A DNA stretch of 64,000 bases from JAAYJK01 sp964501655 (GTDB lineage Bacteria; Bacillota; Syntrophomonadia; Syntrophomonadales; Syntrophomonadaceae). Shown here in pieces: positions 1 through 8,659 of this stretch (within the stretch, counting starts at the first letter, position 1; each line of letters begins with the position of its first letter). The stretch covers positions 27,617-91,616 of the forward strand of contig CAZCTN010000010.1 of assembly GCA_964501655.1 (NCBI GenBank). Direction: 5' to 3'. A model generated the notes under the pieces. The model saw nothing but the letters and a program-made list of their open reading frames with translations, ran no database searches and had not been told where the DNA came from. The position numbers and the translations under genes were made by a program.

Positions 1-3000
1 CTGTCCAATCCCACGTCCGGGAAGTTGTTGTAGCTGGTCTTGACTCCATCTCTATACTCTGCGTCCAGGAGACGGTAGAAGACTGCAGCAACTTCTTCTC
101 TGCTAATATAGCCCTGGGGCCTGACCGTATTGTCAGGATAACCCTGGACGTAAGCAAAGTGATCTTCCCGGTTCAGCGGTACCGTAGGTTCCGGCTCGGG
201 AACTACGATGGGTTCCGGATCGGAACCTCCTCCTCCGCCTCCGCCGGATTCACTGTTAACTCTCAGCAGACCATTAACATATTTAATAGCGTAGTTGCCG
301 GTCACATCCTCTTGGGCTGCGTTCCTGATTACGGCTGCGCTGACTACATTGGCACTGCTGCCAACCTGAGTCTGTGAGCCTTTTACCGATACGCTTTCTA
401 TGCTGTCTCCTGCTGCCAAATCATTGTTGGTATATTCGTTCTTGATCAGCGGGTTGCCGTCATAAATCTTGCTGGCACTTGCTGCCGTAATCGTTATCGG
501 CTTGGCGGTTATGGTTACAGTGCCGGTTCCGTTACGGTCGTCATAGTTCTGGTTGACAACTTTCACGTACACTGTGGTTTCAGCCGTCACATCGGTGAAC
601 ATGGGGAGTTCTGTACTCCAGTCTTCTCCGTTGTTGGTCAGGCTGTAATACACGGTGTCCCCTTCTATCAGGTTGTTCACCTGAATGCTGTGATCGTCTG
701 CGTCATATACTCCGCTGTAGTTTGTGATATAAAGTTCTTCTCCAGTGGCTGCGGTGATGGTCATGGTTCCCTTAATATAAGTGATAGCGTAGTTGCTCAG
801 ACCGTTGCCAATTGNNNNNNNNNNNNNNNNNNNNNNNNNNNNNNNNNNNNNNNNNNNNNNNNNNNNNNNNNNNNNNNNNNNNNNNNNNNNNNNNNNNNNN
901 NNNNNNNNNNNNNNTAAGTCTTGCTCTGGTCGTTGGCGGTGATGGTCAGGGCCTTCTGGTTCACCGTCATGGTTCCCTTAATATAAGTGATAGCGTAGTT
1001 GCTCAGACCGTTGCCAATTGCTCCGCTTATCTCGATATCGTAGCTGTCAACTGCTGCTGAGGCTGCCGCACCGTCACTGGTTAGGGTTGCTTCCGTTACA
1101 CTGTCGCCAGCTTCCAAGCCGATTACGCTGTATTCAGTTCCCGCAAAGGTGAATGCAGTACCGTAAGTCTTGCTCTGGTCGTTGGCGGTGATGGTCAGGG
1201 CCTTCTGGTTCACCGTCAGCAGTCCATTAACGTAGCTTATATCATACATATAAGTTACATCAGTGCTGTCGTCCATTATTATTACCGGAGTCCCGGTGAA
1301 GGTTACTGGATAGGTTCCTACATTGGTCCCGCTGCCGGATGCGGTAACTCCGATAACTGTATGACCCTCCAGAAGTCCGGTCGGAGTAAATCCGCTGACT
1401 GTCTTAAGGGTGCCGTCATAAGTTTCGGTACCGCTGTTGGCGGTCAGGGTTAAGTTAATGATTTCTGTCCACTGGGCATAAACGATAATGTCGGCTGAAA
1501 CAACAGTACTGGCATCAAATGATGCTCCGCTTCCATTAGCCGCAGTGTTCCATCCTGCAAAGATATGGCCTGATCTAGTCGGATCGTCAGGCATCTGGGT
1601 TCCTAATGATGTATCTTTCTGGGTCGTCCGATCATATGGATCTGGGGCGCCAGAATAATTTTCATCAAAAGTAACCGTAACATCCGTTATCTCCTTGTAG
1701 CCAAACCATACAATCTGGGTAGGTGCTGATGATTGCAGGAAGACATCAAGCGTTTCAGCAGTTCCGCTTGCTTCATTCCAGACATATTTGACATATTGAT
1801 AGCCAGTTACTCCAGGTTGTGTAACCTGATAGGTCTGGTTATATGACAATGGACTATCTGAGTAGGTGGTGTCATACAACCTTTGGGCCTGGTCTGGTCG
1901 GTCAACCACTACCCCCGATGAATTAACCGGCTGACCGTCTTCATTTACCCGATAGCCCTTCATGAGGATGCTGCCGCCGCCGATAGATACTTGCGGTATC
2001 TCAAAATTATTTGATGCGGGCTCCCCGTAAACATCGGTATAGCTGAAGGTGGTGGTCTGATTGGTGGGATAGTTGATATTGGCATCGGCCCCGTCTTTTA
2101 TCTGTATGATATAAGTCATGGTGGCCGGGGTGCCTTCAACAATGTTGCCTACATTCCAGTTAATGGTATTGGCCGGGTCAATAGTAACCGATCCCTGAGA
2201 AACCGTAATTTGGGATACATTGCTGACCAAGTCAAACATTGCTCCCATGGGGTCTGTTACCGTTCCATTGCTGGCCGCATACGCAATTTGGCCGGCAATC
2301 TCTCCGAACACCCCACTTAGGCCGCTCAAATCAGAGCTGTTAAGTGGATAGTAGCCGCTGTCCTGGCATGCATTCAAAACAGTATTCCCGTTGGTCCCTG
2401 CCTCCAGGGCAACAGAATAAATTTTGGTGCCTGCATCCTTGGCCAGGCCGGCTTCATAAATGGTAGGAATACCATTATTGGCCGGGAATTCCGTTGCATG
2501 ACTTCCATGGGTTGGACAGGGTATTTGATAGCGATAAGTCTCACTGAGGTTGTAAGAGCCTCCGCTCCCCACCCTTTCACTGTAATTGATAGCGGTTATC
2601 TGGGGATTGTCATAGCTGATTACTGGAGTCTGGTCCCACCAACCCGTATGTCCAGTCAAGGTAATCCCGCTGGCATCGCTGACCCGGAAGCTGTAAGTGG
2701 GTTCACCATCACCCAGTAAAACCATGATTTTATTGGTAGCCGATGAAGCTGCTAATAATATCTGGGCCTGATGGATGCCGGCTTGTATGTTGGTTCCTCC
2801 ATTGGCTGAAATACCGTCTATAGCCGTTTTCAATCCTGCTTTGCCGGTATAGTCGGTAAAATCAGCAACCAGATGCTGATCGCCATCGAAGGAAACCACA
2901 GCGATACGAGTAGCTCCATCTGACAGCAATAGCTGATCAACAAATTCCTTGGCGGCCAGTTTGGTGTTGGTCATCCTGCTGCCCTTCATACTGCCGGATT

Positions 3001-4108
3001 TATCGATTACCAGCACCACATCACTGGTAGTTTGTATGTTCTTGCCCTCGATGGTTAAGGTCATCTGCCACTGGGTTTCTGAGCCCGGAACCGGCTGGGC
3101 GGTTTTAGTCAGGTTGATCGCTCCCGGATTGGGCCAGGTCAAGTCACCGGTACTGTTCAGCATCATTGACTTCATCATCCTTAATGATGGGGGATAATAG
3201 AAGTCGGCTGCTTTGGTTATACCGGTGGAAAACTCAGTCAAACCATCCGGGTTGTCTTGGATGATCTCTTGTTCTTTTTCCTGATAGTACAGGTCAATAT
3301 GGTTTTCTTCCTTGTCCAGGGTAATTTCTTCAGGATCGCTGCCGACGAATGCCAAAGAGTCATAGTCCTTGACAAAATCTTTTCCGGTATATCTCGTTCC
3401 TCTATTCAGATCTTCTATAATTTCTGTATCTATGAGTTCTTCGCTTCCATCATCTGAAACCAGGACATGTTTTACCGTTAAGCTTGCCTGATCGGCTGAA
3501 ACTGTCGGTAGCGCTTCAGATGCCTGATAATAGATAATTACCTGGTTCTGCTCCGCATCTTCGCTGATTACCATCTCTGCTGCTTGATCGTCCACAACCT
3601 GGTAACCCTCTGCTTGTGGATACGGAATGATTACTGTACTGCCGATCTCGGCAGAACCACTAATTGATTCCGATCCTGGAACCGGCTGGTCAGTATCCTG
3701 CAGCAAATATTGAATCTGGTAAGTTTGCTGCTCTATGGTGGATGCTGGTTCCTCTTGGTCTTCGCAAGCCGCGTAATAGACTGCGACCTGGTTTAATTCA
3801 GGATCATCACTAATCAATAGTTCTTCGGGCTGTTGGTCCAATACCTGGTATCCTTCTGCCGCTGGATGCGGTACGGTGACAGTAGTACCGACATCAGCAT
3901 AAGCTGTTATTGGACTCAGGCCCGGAACCGGCTCGTCAGTATCCTGCAGTAAGTATTGTATTTCATAGACTTGCTGATCCGGCCCCGTGTCTTCATACAA
4001 TTGTGTCTGCCCACCAGCTTCTTCAGCAAAACTGTAGCCCGGGAAGACACTGAACAAAAGCATCAAAGCCGTCACTAATGCCAAATACTTTCTGCCCTTA
4101 CGCTTCAT
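1..4108 (-). CDS. Cell-surface adhesin: MucBP-like repeats, vWA, InlB/MBG repeats, SLH (3' end outside window)
   Basis: Probably a secreted, S-layer-attached adhesin. Seen from the N-terminus: a signal peptide (MKRKGRKYLALVTALMLLF); two copies of an 'EIQYLLQDTD.PVPG' MucBP-like repeat and one diverged copy; a vWA domain from about residue 355 with the MIDAS motif DKSGSMKGS; an InlB-type repeat (GHIFAGWNTAANGSG); and MBG/YDG repeats (ALTITANDQSKTYG). The 100-N gap falls in an MBG repeat. Reading resumes beyond it in another frame (codons starting at positions 2 mod 3 instead of 1 mod 3), through a further MBG domain, a Gly stretch, a PEP-rich linker and the start of an SLH domain (AYVQGYPDNTVRPQGYISRE), which runs off the window. 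The frame change is therefore a gap-length artefact. ATG at 4108 follows GGGGTGAGGAG. A class II c-di-GMP riboswitch and terminator lie about 300 bases upstream. Confidence 0.85.
752..1212 (-). repeat. MBG-domain coding repeats flanking assembly gap
   Basis: The roughly 60 bases ending at 814 (gttcccttaatataagtgat...) recur at about 966-1020, and the segment encoding ALTITANDQSKTYG recurs on both sides of the gap. The real number of repeats is unknown because the assembler probably stopped here. Confidence 0.75.
815..914. other. Assembly gap (100 N)
   Basis: Exactly 100 N, the usual placeholder for a gap of unknown size, inside near-identical MBG repeats of the adhesin gene. The reading frame differs on the two sides, so the true gap length cannot be 100 if the gene is intact. 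Confidence 0.95.
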
Positions 4109-4401
4109 CTCCTCACCCCTTTGCTCTTTTTTCGAAAATGAATGATTGCCTCATTCCAGCTATTCACAGCAGTTCTTACCACCTCCTTAAGATTGGTATA
4201 AATATAAAAGCCTGTCCACCTGCTGGAAGCGGCCCAGGAGGTTCACCTCCTTTCAAGATATTTATTACTTGCTTACATTGGATCAGCATTATCCGAGCAA
4301 AGCCCCCGAATGCTGCTCCGATTGGTCCTGATGTTGTCAGGCCCTTTGACCCAGTTTAATCAATGGCAATCACAAATGAGTCACGTTTGGCTTTTTGGAA
4401 A
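4109..4401 (-). other. Adhesin leader between terminator and start codon
   Basis: About 290 bases of transcribed leader between the riboswitch terminator and the adhesin ATG. It contains two strong AAGGAGG Shine-Dalgarno-like sites, near 4188 and 4250. A possible 25-codon GTG-started frame (4182-4105) would overlap the adhesin start as ATGA. Its ribosome site abuts the GTG, so a real peptide is doubtful; translational coupling is possible. Confidence 0.3.
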
Positions 4402-4430
4402 AAATAAAAGACCGCTACATTAGCAGCGGC
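4402..4430 (-). terminator. Riboswitch expression-platform terminator
   Basis: On the minus strand a stem CCGCT...AGCGG (loop GCTAATGT) is followed by CTTTTATTTTTT. Its 5' arm is the 3' end of the c-di-GMP-II aptamer (CCGGCCGCTG). Ligand-stabilised pairing of that strand would therefore prevent the terminator from forming, which suggests an ON switch (inference). Confidence 0.75.
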
Positions 4431-4497
4431 CGGTTGCGTCTCCAGCTAACCATGGGTAAGACGCCCACTATAAAACCCATGGGTTATGGCTTCCGCG
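4422..4497 (-). promoter_or_regulatory. Class II cyclic-di-GMP riboswitch (adhesin leader)
   Basis: Read 5' to 3' on the minus strand the segments are CGCGGAAGCC, then CCATGGGTTTTATAGTGGGC, then GTCTTACCC, and finally GAGACGCAACCGGCCGC. These match in order the conserved parts of the c-di-GMP-II aptamer: GGAA at the 5' stem, UGGGUUU..A..GGGC, and the CAACCG.CCG pseudoknot strand. A GCGTCT/AGACGC stem closes the central hairpin. A TATAAT box near 4563 could be the promoter. Known c-di-GMP-II switches in Clostridia often control adhesins, which fits the gene downstream. Confidence 0.88.
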
Positions 4498-4702
4498 ATA
4501 AGTCCAATAGGACTCTTGGGTAATATTGTCAGTTCTTAGGTCGGGATATTTGTCTCTCCATTATACAATAGTTTTGGGTGGCATAGCATGACAAAATCCC
4601 TATTGATTAGCTTTTTTTATATTATTATCCTTTCCTTTTTTCGGGATCTTCCTACCAACCGTTAACTGCACTCAGGGATTATGAAATGTCCTCAAACACA
4701 TC

Positions 4703-4858
4703 CTAGCCGTCATCCAGGGCTTCCTGCAGTATGCTGTACTCGGTTATGCTCCCCTTGTGCTCTCTGCAGTTTTTACCCTTCAGCAGTCTTCCCATCCCTG
4801 GCTCAATCAGGATAATTATCAGCTGCCCACCGAGTTTAATTTCCTCTCTAAACAGCAG
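4703..4858 (-). pseudogene. Decayed Ada-like Cys-domain tail
   Basis: The open frame on the minus strand ends with ..CREHKGSITEYSILQEALDDG and a stop at 4703-4705. It lines up with the C-terminus of the beta-propeller protein at 6034 (NCSRVRH...EYRSLQEALDQGYDGCYYC). It has no start codon, only one of the Cys pairs, and stops before the second pair. I read it as the remnant of a duplicated copy. Confidence 0.6.
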
Positions 4859-4865
4859 TATACAA

Positions 4866-4897
4866 AACACCAGTGACATGACATTGTCACTGGTGTT
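4866..4897 (-). terminator. Intrinsic terminator after the ADP-ribosylglycohydrolase
   Basis: Perfect 12-bp stem AACACCAGTGAC/GTCACTGGTGTT with an 8-base loop and a short TTTTG tail on the minus strand. It lies about 110 bases past the stop of the gene ending at 5005. The plus-strand side is also T-rich, so it may work in both directions. Confidence 0.6.
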
Positions 4898-5004
4898 GGC
4901 AATTATTATTTTTTTTAAAGGAACTCCATCCGCGGCTTATTGTTGCGCTTTTTGGTAAGAAGTCGGTTTCCTGCCCAGAACCCAGAGGCAGCATTCCAAG
5001 CCAA

Positions 5005-5772
5005 TCAATGCCAGCGCTGATTGAACTTTTCTACTACCTCCTGCAGCCCTGCATCAAGAAGATGCCAGGCCTGCTTCACTATAGGTTTCGGTATATCCCG
5101 GTAAAAGGCCTGAGCGATGCCTCCGGCTATGCAGGCCATGGTGTCGCTGTCACCCCCCAGGGATATGGCGTTGCGCACCGCATCCTCATAGTCTTCAGAC
5201 TCCAGAAAGGCAATAATAGACTCCGGAACTGACCCCTGGCAGCTTACATCAAAGCTGTAATGAGGGCGAATTTCATCCAGAGTGCGGCTCAGATTATAAT
5301 CGAAACGGGTTTCTATCTGTTTCTTTATTTCCGGCTTACTCTCGCCCTGTCGAGCCATCCAAATAGCCAGGGCGGTGGCCTGGGCACCTTTGATCCCCTC
5401 CGGATGATTATGGGTTATCTGGGCTGTGCGGGCCGCTTCGGACAGAACCCGGTCCTGACTGTCAAAGGCAAAACCCACCGGGCTGACCCGCATGGCAGAC
5501 CCGTTGCCAAAGCTGCCATAAGGCTGCAGATCGCCGCTTCTCAGCCATTGAGCAAAGGAAGCTCCGTATCCGGCCTGGGGATATCTGCGGCCATATTCCC
5601 ATATAGTGCGGGCATAGTCTTTCCGGTGCAAAATAGCATCCGCTACCGCCACAGTCAGAACCGTATCATCTGTGAATCTGGCCTGGGGCGAAAAGAGCGG
5701 AAAATTATGGCTTTTCACCGGATTCCATTCATAAACCGATCCGATAATATCCCCGATAATTGCTCCCAGCAT
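5005..5772 (-). CDS. ADP-ribosylglycohydrolase (DraG/ARH family)
   Basis: A 255-residue, full-length member of the dinuclear-Mg ADP-ribosylglycohydrolase fold, which removes ADP-ribose from proteins or nucleic acids. Seen: N-terminal GAIIGDIIGSVYEW, metal-binding motif RFTDDTVLTVA near residue 33, and the second metal motif SLGGDSDTMACIAGGIAQA near residue 205. No signal peptide, so cytoplasmic. ATG at 5772 is preceded by AAGGAGGGACAAAT. The leader carries a class II c-di-GMP riboswitch, so the enzyme is probably c-di-GMP regulated, an unusual target. No ADP-ribosyltransferase is visible nearby, so the substrate is unknown. Confidence 0.85.
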   Translation of the reverse strand: MLGAIIGDIIGSVYEWNPVKSHNFPLFSPQARFTDDTVLTVAVADAILHRKDYARTIWEYGRRYPQAGYGASFAQWLRSGDLQPYGSFGNGSAMRVSPVGFAFDSQDRVLSEAARTAQITHNHPEGIKGAQATALAIWMARQGESKPEIKKQIETRFDYNLSRTLDEIRPHYSFDVSCQGSVPESIIAFLESEDYEDAVRNAISLGGDSDTMACIAGGIAQAFYRDIPKPIVKQAWHLLDAGLQEVVEKFNQRWH

Positions 5773-5796
5773 ATTTGTCCCTCCTTGGAGAAACAG

Positions 5797-5882
5797 GCCG
5801 CTACATATGCAGCGGCCGGTTGCGTCTCAGCTACTATGGGCAAGACGCCCATTTTTCAAACCCATGGATTATAGCTTCCTCG
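5797..5882 (-). promoter_or_regulatory. Class II cyclic-di-GMP riboswitch (ADP-ribosylglycohydrolase leader)
   Basis: Minus-strand segments in order: CGAGGAAGCTATAATCC, ATGGGTTTGAAAAATGGGC, GTCTTGCCCATAGTAGC, and GAGACGCAACCGGCCGC. All conserved c-di-GMP-II elements are present, including TAGTAG before the final hairpin strand, and it closely resembles the copy at 4422-4497. The 3' end can fold into GGCCGCT-GCATATGT-AGCGGCC, but only TGTTTCT follows, a weak U-tract. The ribosome site (CTCCAAGGAGG) begins about 10 bases later, so control could be by termination or at translation. Confidence 0.88.
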
Positions 5883-6033
5883 GATAATAATATCTAGACT
5901 TTCCGCCTAGTGCTTTTAGGCATTTGTCCTGGTTTTTCTATTATACAACAAGATAGAATGGAATATAATCCATAAATTTGCAATAAATCCATTTATAATA
6001 GCAGCTGCTGCTTCCATGCTTCCAGGATGGAAT

Positions 6034-7119
6034 TTATCGGGTATGAAAGGGGCGCAGGCAATAATAACAGCCGTCATAGCCTTGATCCAGGGCTTCCTGC
6101 AAGCTGCGGTATTCAATTCGGTTAGCCGGGGCAATATGTCTAACCCGGCTGCAGTTGACGGTGTGTACTTCCATTTTGCTGGGAGATTGGTTAGCGACAT
6201 ACCTCTTCTTATCCGGCCGGGCGATCTCAGTGCTGCCCAGTTCCGGGGGCAATGGCTGGTTTTCCGATTCCAAAGGGACTGAGTAATGTTTAAAATACAA
6301 GTCGTCATCCCCGCTTCCCACATTATCGATCATAAGCAGGTGAACCTGCCCTTGGATGCCAGGTGCAATTCCACCATCCAAATCCAGCACGGTTATGCCT
6401 TCCAGTTCTTCCCGGGTATAACCCAACAGCGAAGGATCATAATCCACCGGTATCCGGCTCACTCGTTTGCCGGTGGCCGGGTTGATTACCATAATTCCCC
6501 CGTTTTCATCGGTGTCAGATACCAGGTATAACAGCCCGGTACGTTGGGAAAACGCCCCTCCTTGGAGCCGTTGCAGCTGCAGGGGCTGCCCTTTCTCATC
6601 ATACAGTGGCAGGTGGTGGGAAAAAGGCATGGTCAAGTACAGTCCGTTAACGATCTCGGGAGCGTATACCTGCAGGCTTTCTACATTATTAAAAGCTGAA
6701 CTCAATAGCAGCCCGCTGCGTGAATCAATAGCGCACCAGGGTCCCTTGGGGCTGTTCAAATAATTGTAGCTTACCAGTTCCAGGGTGTCAGCTCGATACA
6801 TGGCCACCCGGGCCCGGAACAGGTTGTTGGCCGGTTCTACCGGCACAAATACAAAGCCATTGTAGTAATCCAGATCACCCATGTGGTTATAGGCACCCTT
6901 CATGGCCAGGTATCCATCCAGCTGGGTCATCAGGATGCCCCGCTCTGGATCAGCCCTGGTTATTTCCTTATTTAGATCATGGCTCAAGGGGAATTTCCAC
7001 AGTTTATTCTTCTGGGCAAAATACCAATTCTGCCCATCGCTGCATACGCCCTGTAATTCCTCACTCCAGCCATTTTCCCTGTCTTTGGGGTAATTACCCA
7101 GATAATTGTGTGTAAACAA
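6034..7119 (-). CDS. Beta-propeller-like protein with Ada-like Cys tail
   Basis: 361 residues, not assigned to a named family. Residues 1 to about 300 look like a repetitive beta-propeller: recurrent blades such as NGFVFVPVE, RTGLLYLVSDTDENGG and GQVHLLMIDNVG. The last 55 residues form an Ada-type metal-binding-like domain (KRYVANQSPSKMEVHTVNC...GCYYC) with a Cys plus CxxC pattern, a domain often fused to the end of unrelated bacterial proteins. No signal peptide is seen. The gene ends about 150 bases before the c-di-GMP riboswitch of the next gene. A decayed copy of its tail at 4703-4858 precedes the other riboswitch. Function unknown. Confidence 0.65.
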   Translation of the reverse strand: MFTHNYLGNYPKDRENGWSEELQGVCSDGQNWYFAQKNKLWKFPLSHDLNKEITRADPERGILMTQLDGYLAMKGAYNHMGDLDYYNGFVFVPVEPANNLFRARVAMYRADTLELVSYNYLNSPKGPWCAIDSRSGLLLSSAFNNVESLQVYAPEIVNGLYLTMPFSHHLPLYDEKGQPLQLQRLQGGAFSQRTGLLYLVSDTDENGGIMVINPATGKRVSRIPVDYDPSLLGYTREELEGITVLDLDGGIAPGIQGQVHLLMIDNVGSGDDDLYFKHYSVPLESENQPLPPELGSTEIARPDKKRYVANQSPSKMEVHTVNCSRVRHIAPANRIEYRSLQEALDQGYDGCYYCLRPFHTR

Positions 7120-7135
7120 ACCCTTTTCCCCTTTC

Positions 7136-8659
7136 TTAGGAAACAGGGGGACGCACTTTTGGTTCCCTTCCGACTTCCTTATTTAAGGGAACAAAAAGTG
7201 CGTCCCCCTGTTTCCCCTGGAATTTTAGCTTAAATTCGGTTCTTACCTTTGCTTCGCTTTCAACTGTAATATCTATATCATGACGGTCGGCTATCTGTTT
7301 GGCTATGGCCAGCCCCAGCCCGGTTCCGGTTTTGTTATGCTCGGAACGAGATTTGTAAAAACGCTCAAATATGTACGGCAGGTTGTGGGCTTCTATCCCT
7401 TCCCCCCGGTCAATGACACTAATTACCTTTTCTTTCAGGATCAGGCTTACCTCAGCATCCGGGGGTGAGAATTTAATGGCGTTGTCCAGAATGATCATCA
7501 GCATCTGCCGGATTCGGCCGTAGTCACCCCGGTAATGATCCAGGCTGTCATCTTTGCTTGCTTCCAGGCGTACTCCGCGGTCAGCAGCGATTGGGGCCAT
7601 ACTGCGGACAACATCATCTATAATATCAGCCAGATTAATATCCTGGCTCTCTATGGCAAAATCCATGTTCTGCAGCTGGGCTAAATCCATCAGGTCTCCT
7701 ACCAGCCTTTGCAGGAAACGAGTTTCAAATAGTATCTGCTCCTGATAGCTGCGGACCTGTTCCGGTTCACTTACCACTCCGTCATGAAGGGCCTCCAAAG
7801 AGCCGCGGATAACCGTAATGGGGGTTCGCAGCTCATGGGATATGTTGGCTATGAAATCGCTTCTTAGCTTTTCCAGCTGCACTCTATCCTGCCGGGCCTC
7901 TTCCAGGCGATCACTCAATATATCCAGGGCTGTGGCCAGTTCACCCAGTTCGTCCTTTTGTCTGATATGGGTTTGAACCGAATAATCTCCTTCGGCCAGC
8001 AGCAGGGCGGTGTTCCTCATCCGGTTCAGAGGCCGGGTAAAGCTGATGGAAAACAGGATTGACAGCAGCAGAGCAAGCAAAAGAGCAACCAGAATGCTCA
8101 GGGCCAGCAGGCCAAAGCTATCATCGGCAACCTGCACTATCCCCTCCACTGGCGAGTGGAGCAGAACCACGCCGATTACTTTCCCACCGGGGTCGGTAAT
8201 AGGAGTACCAACCGTCAGGGTAGGCGAGTTGAGCAGTGGGCTGAAATCCTGGCTGAATGCGGTCTGGCCGGAAAATACCTGGGCAACTACCTGGTCAGCG
8301 TTAGCAGGTAGATCCGAGTATTTATAATCCATACCCCTCCCGCCGGCTCCCTGCCCCCTGGTCAAAAGGTTCAAATCCTGATCTACAATCCATACATCAG
8401 CCATGGCTATATCGTCGATAAACCTCAGATATGCCCCGTATCCGGACTGCCTGCCGTATCCGCCTGCAGGCATCAATTCCGACAAGCTCTCGGCTATACC
8501 AGCGGCCCTTTTTCCCAGCTCTTCCTCATGCAGCTGCATGGTATAGTTTCTGAACAGCACCGAAAACACACCGCCGATCACCAGGGAAAAGGCCAGCAGG
8601 GCCATAGCAAAATATATGAACAATCTGACTGCAATCCGGTTCTTAATTCTTAACCTCAA
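7136..8659 (-). CDS. Sensor histidine kinase (HAMP-HisKA-HATPase)
   Basis: Membrane sensor kinase partner of the response regulator just upstream. Seen: TM1 near residue 15, an extracytoplasmic region of about 130 residues, TM2 (LLALSILVALLLALLLSILF), HAMP, the HisKA phospho-acceptor motif ISHELRTPIT, and the HATPase N, G1 and G2 boxes (DNAIKFS, DRGEGI, GTGLGLAI). The frame is open further upstream inside the regulator gene, but the protein start is probably TTG at 8659, with GGGGAG about 12 bases before it, giving 507 residues and a 17-base overlap with the regulator. The last 24 or so residues (from KQGDALF) are encoded by a palindromic insertion and match no kinase domain. Confidence 0.85.
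   Translation of the reverse strand: MRLRIKNRIAVRLFIYFAMALLAFSLVIGGVFSVLFRNYTMQLHEEELGKRAAGIAESLSELMPAGGYGRQSGYGAYLRFIDDIAMADVWIVDQDLNLLTRGQGAGGRGMDYKYSDLPANADQVVAQVFSGQTAFSQDFSPLLNSPTLTVGTPITDPGGKVIGVVLLHSPVEGIVQVADDSFGLLALSILVALLLALLLSILFSISFTRPLNRMRNTALLLAEGDYSVQTHIRQKDELGELATALDILSDRLEEARQDRVQLEKLRSDFIANISHELRTPITVIRGSLEALHDGVVSEPEQVRSYQEQILFETRFLQRLVGDLMDLAQLQNMDFAIESQDINLADIIDDVVRSMAPIAADRGVRLEASKDDSLDHYRGDYGRIRQMLMIILDNAIKFSPPDAEVSLILKEKVISVIDRGEGIEAHNLPYIFERFYKSRSEHNKTGTGLGLAIAKQIADRHDIDITVESEAKVRTEFKLKFQGKQGDALFVPLNKEVGREPKVRPPVS
7139..7215. repeat. 31-bp-arm inverted repeat (REP-like palindrome)
   Basis: Arms 7139-7169 and 7185-7215 (core GGGGGACGCACTTTT / AAAAGTGCGTCCCCC) are complementary over 31 bases with one mismatch and enclose a 15-base spacer. 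The element lies inside the last codons of the histidine kinase gene, whose final residues it encodes. It resembles the GGGGAC-type palindromes found elsewhere in this window. Confidence 0.8.
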
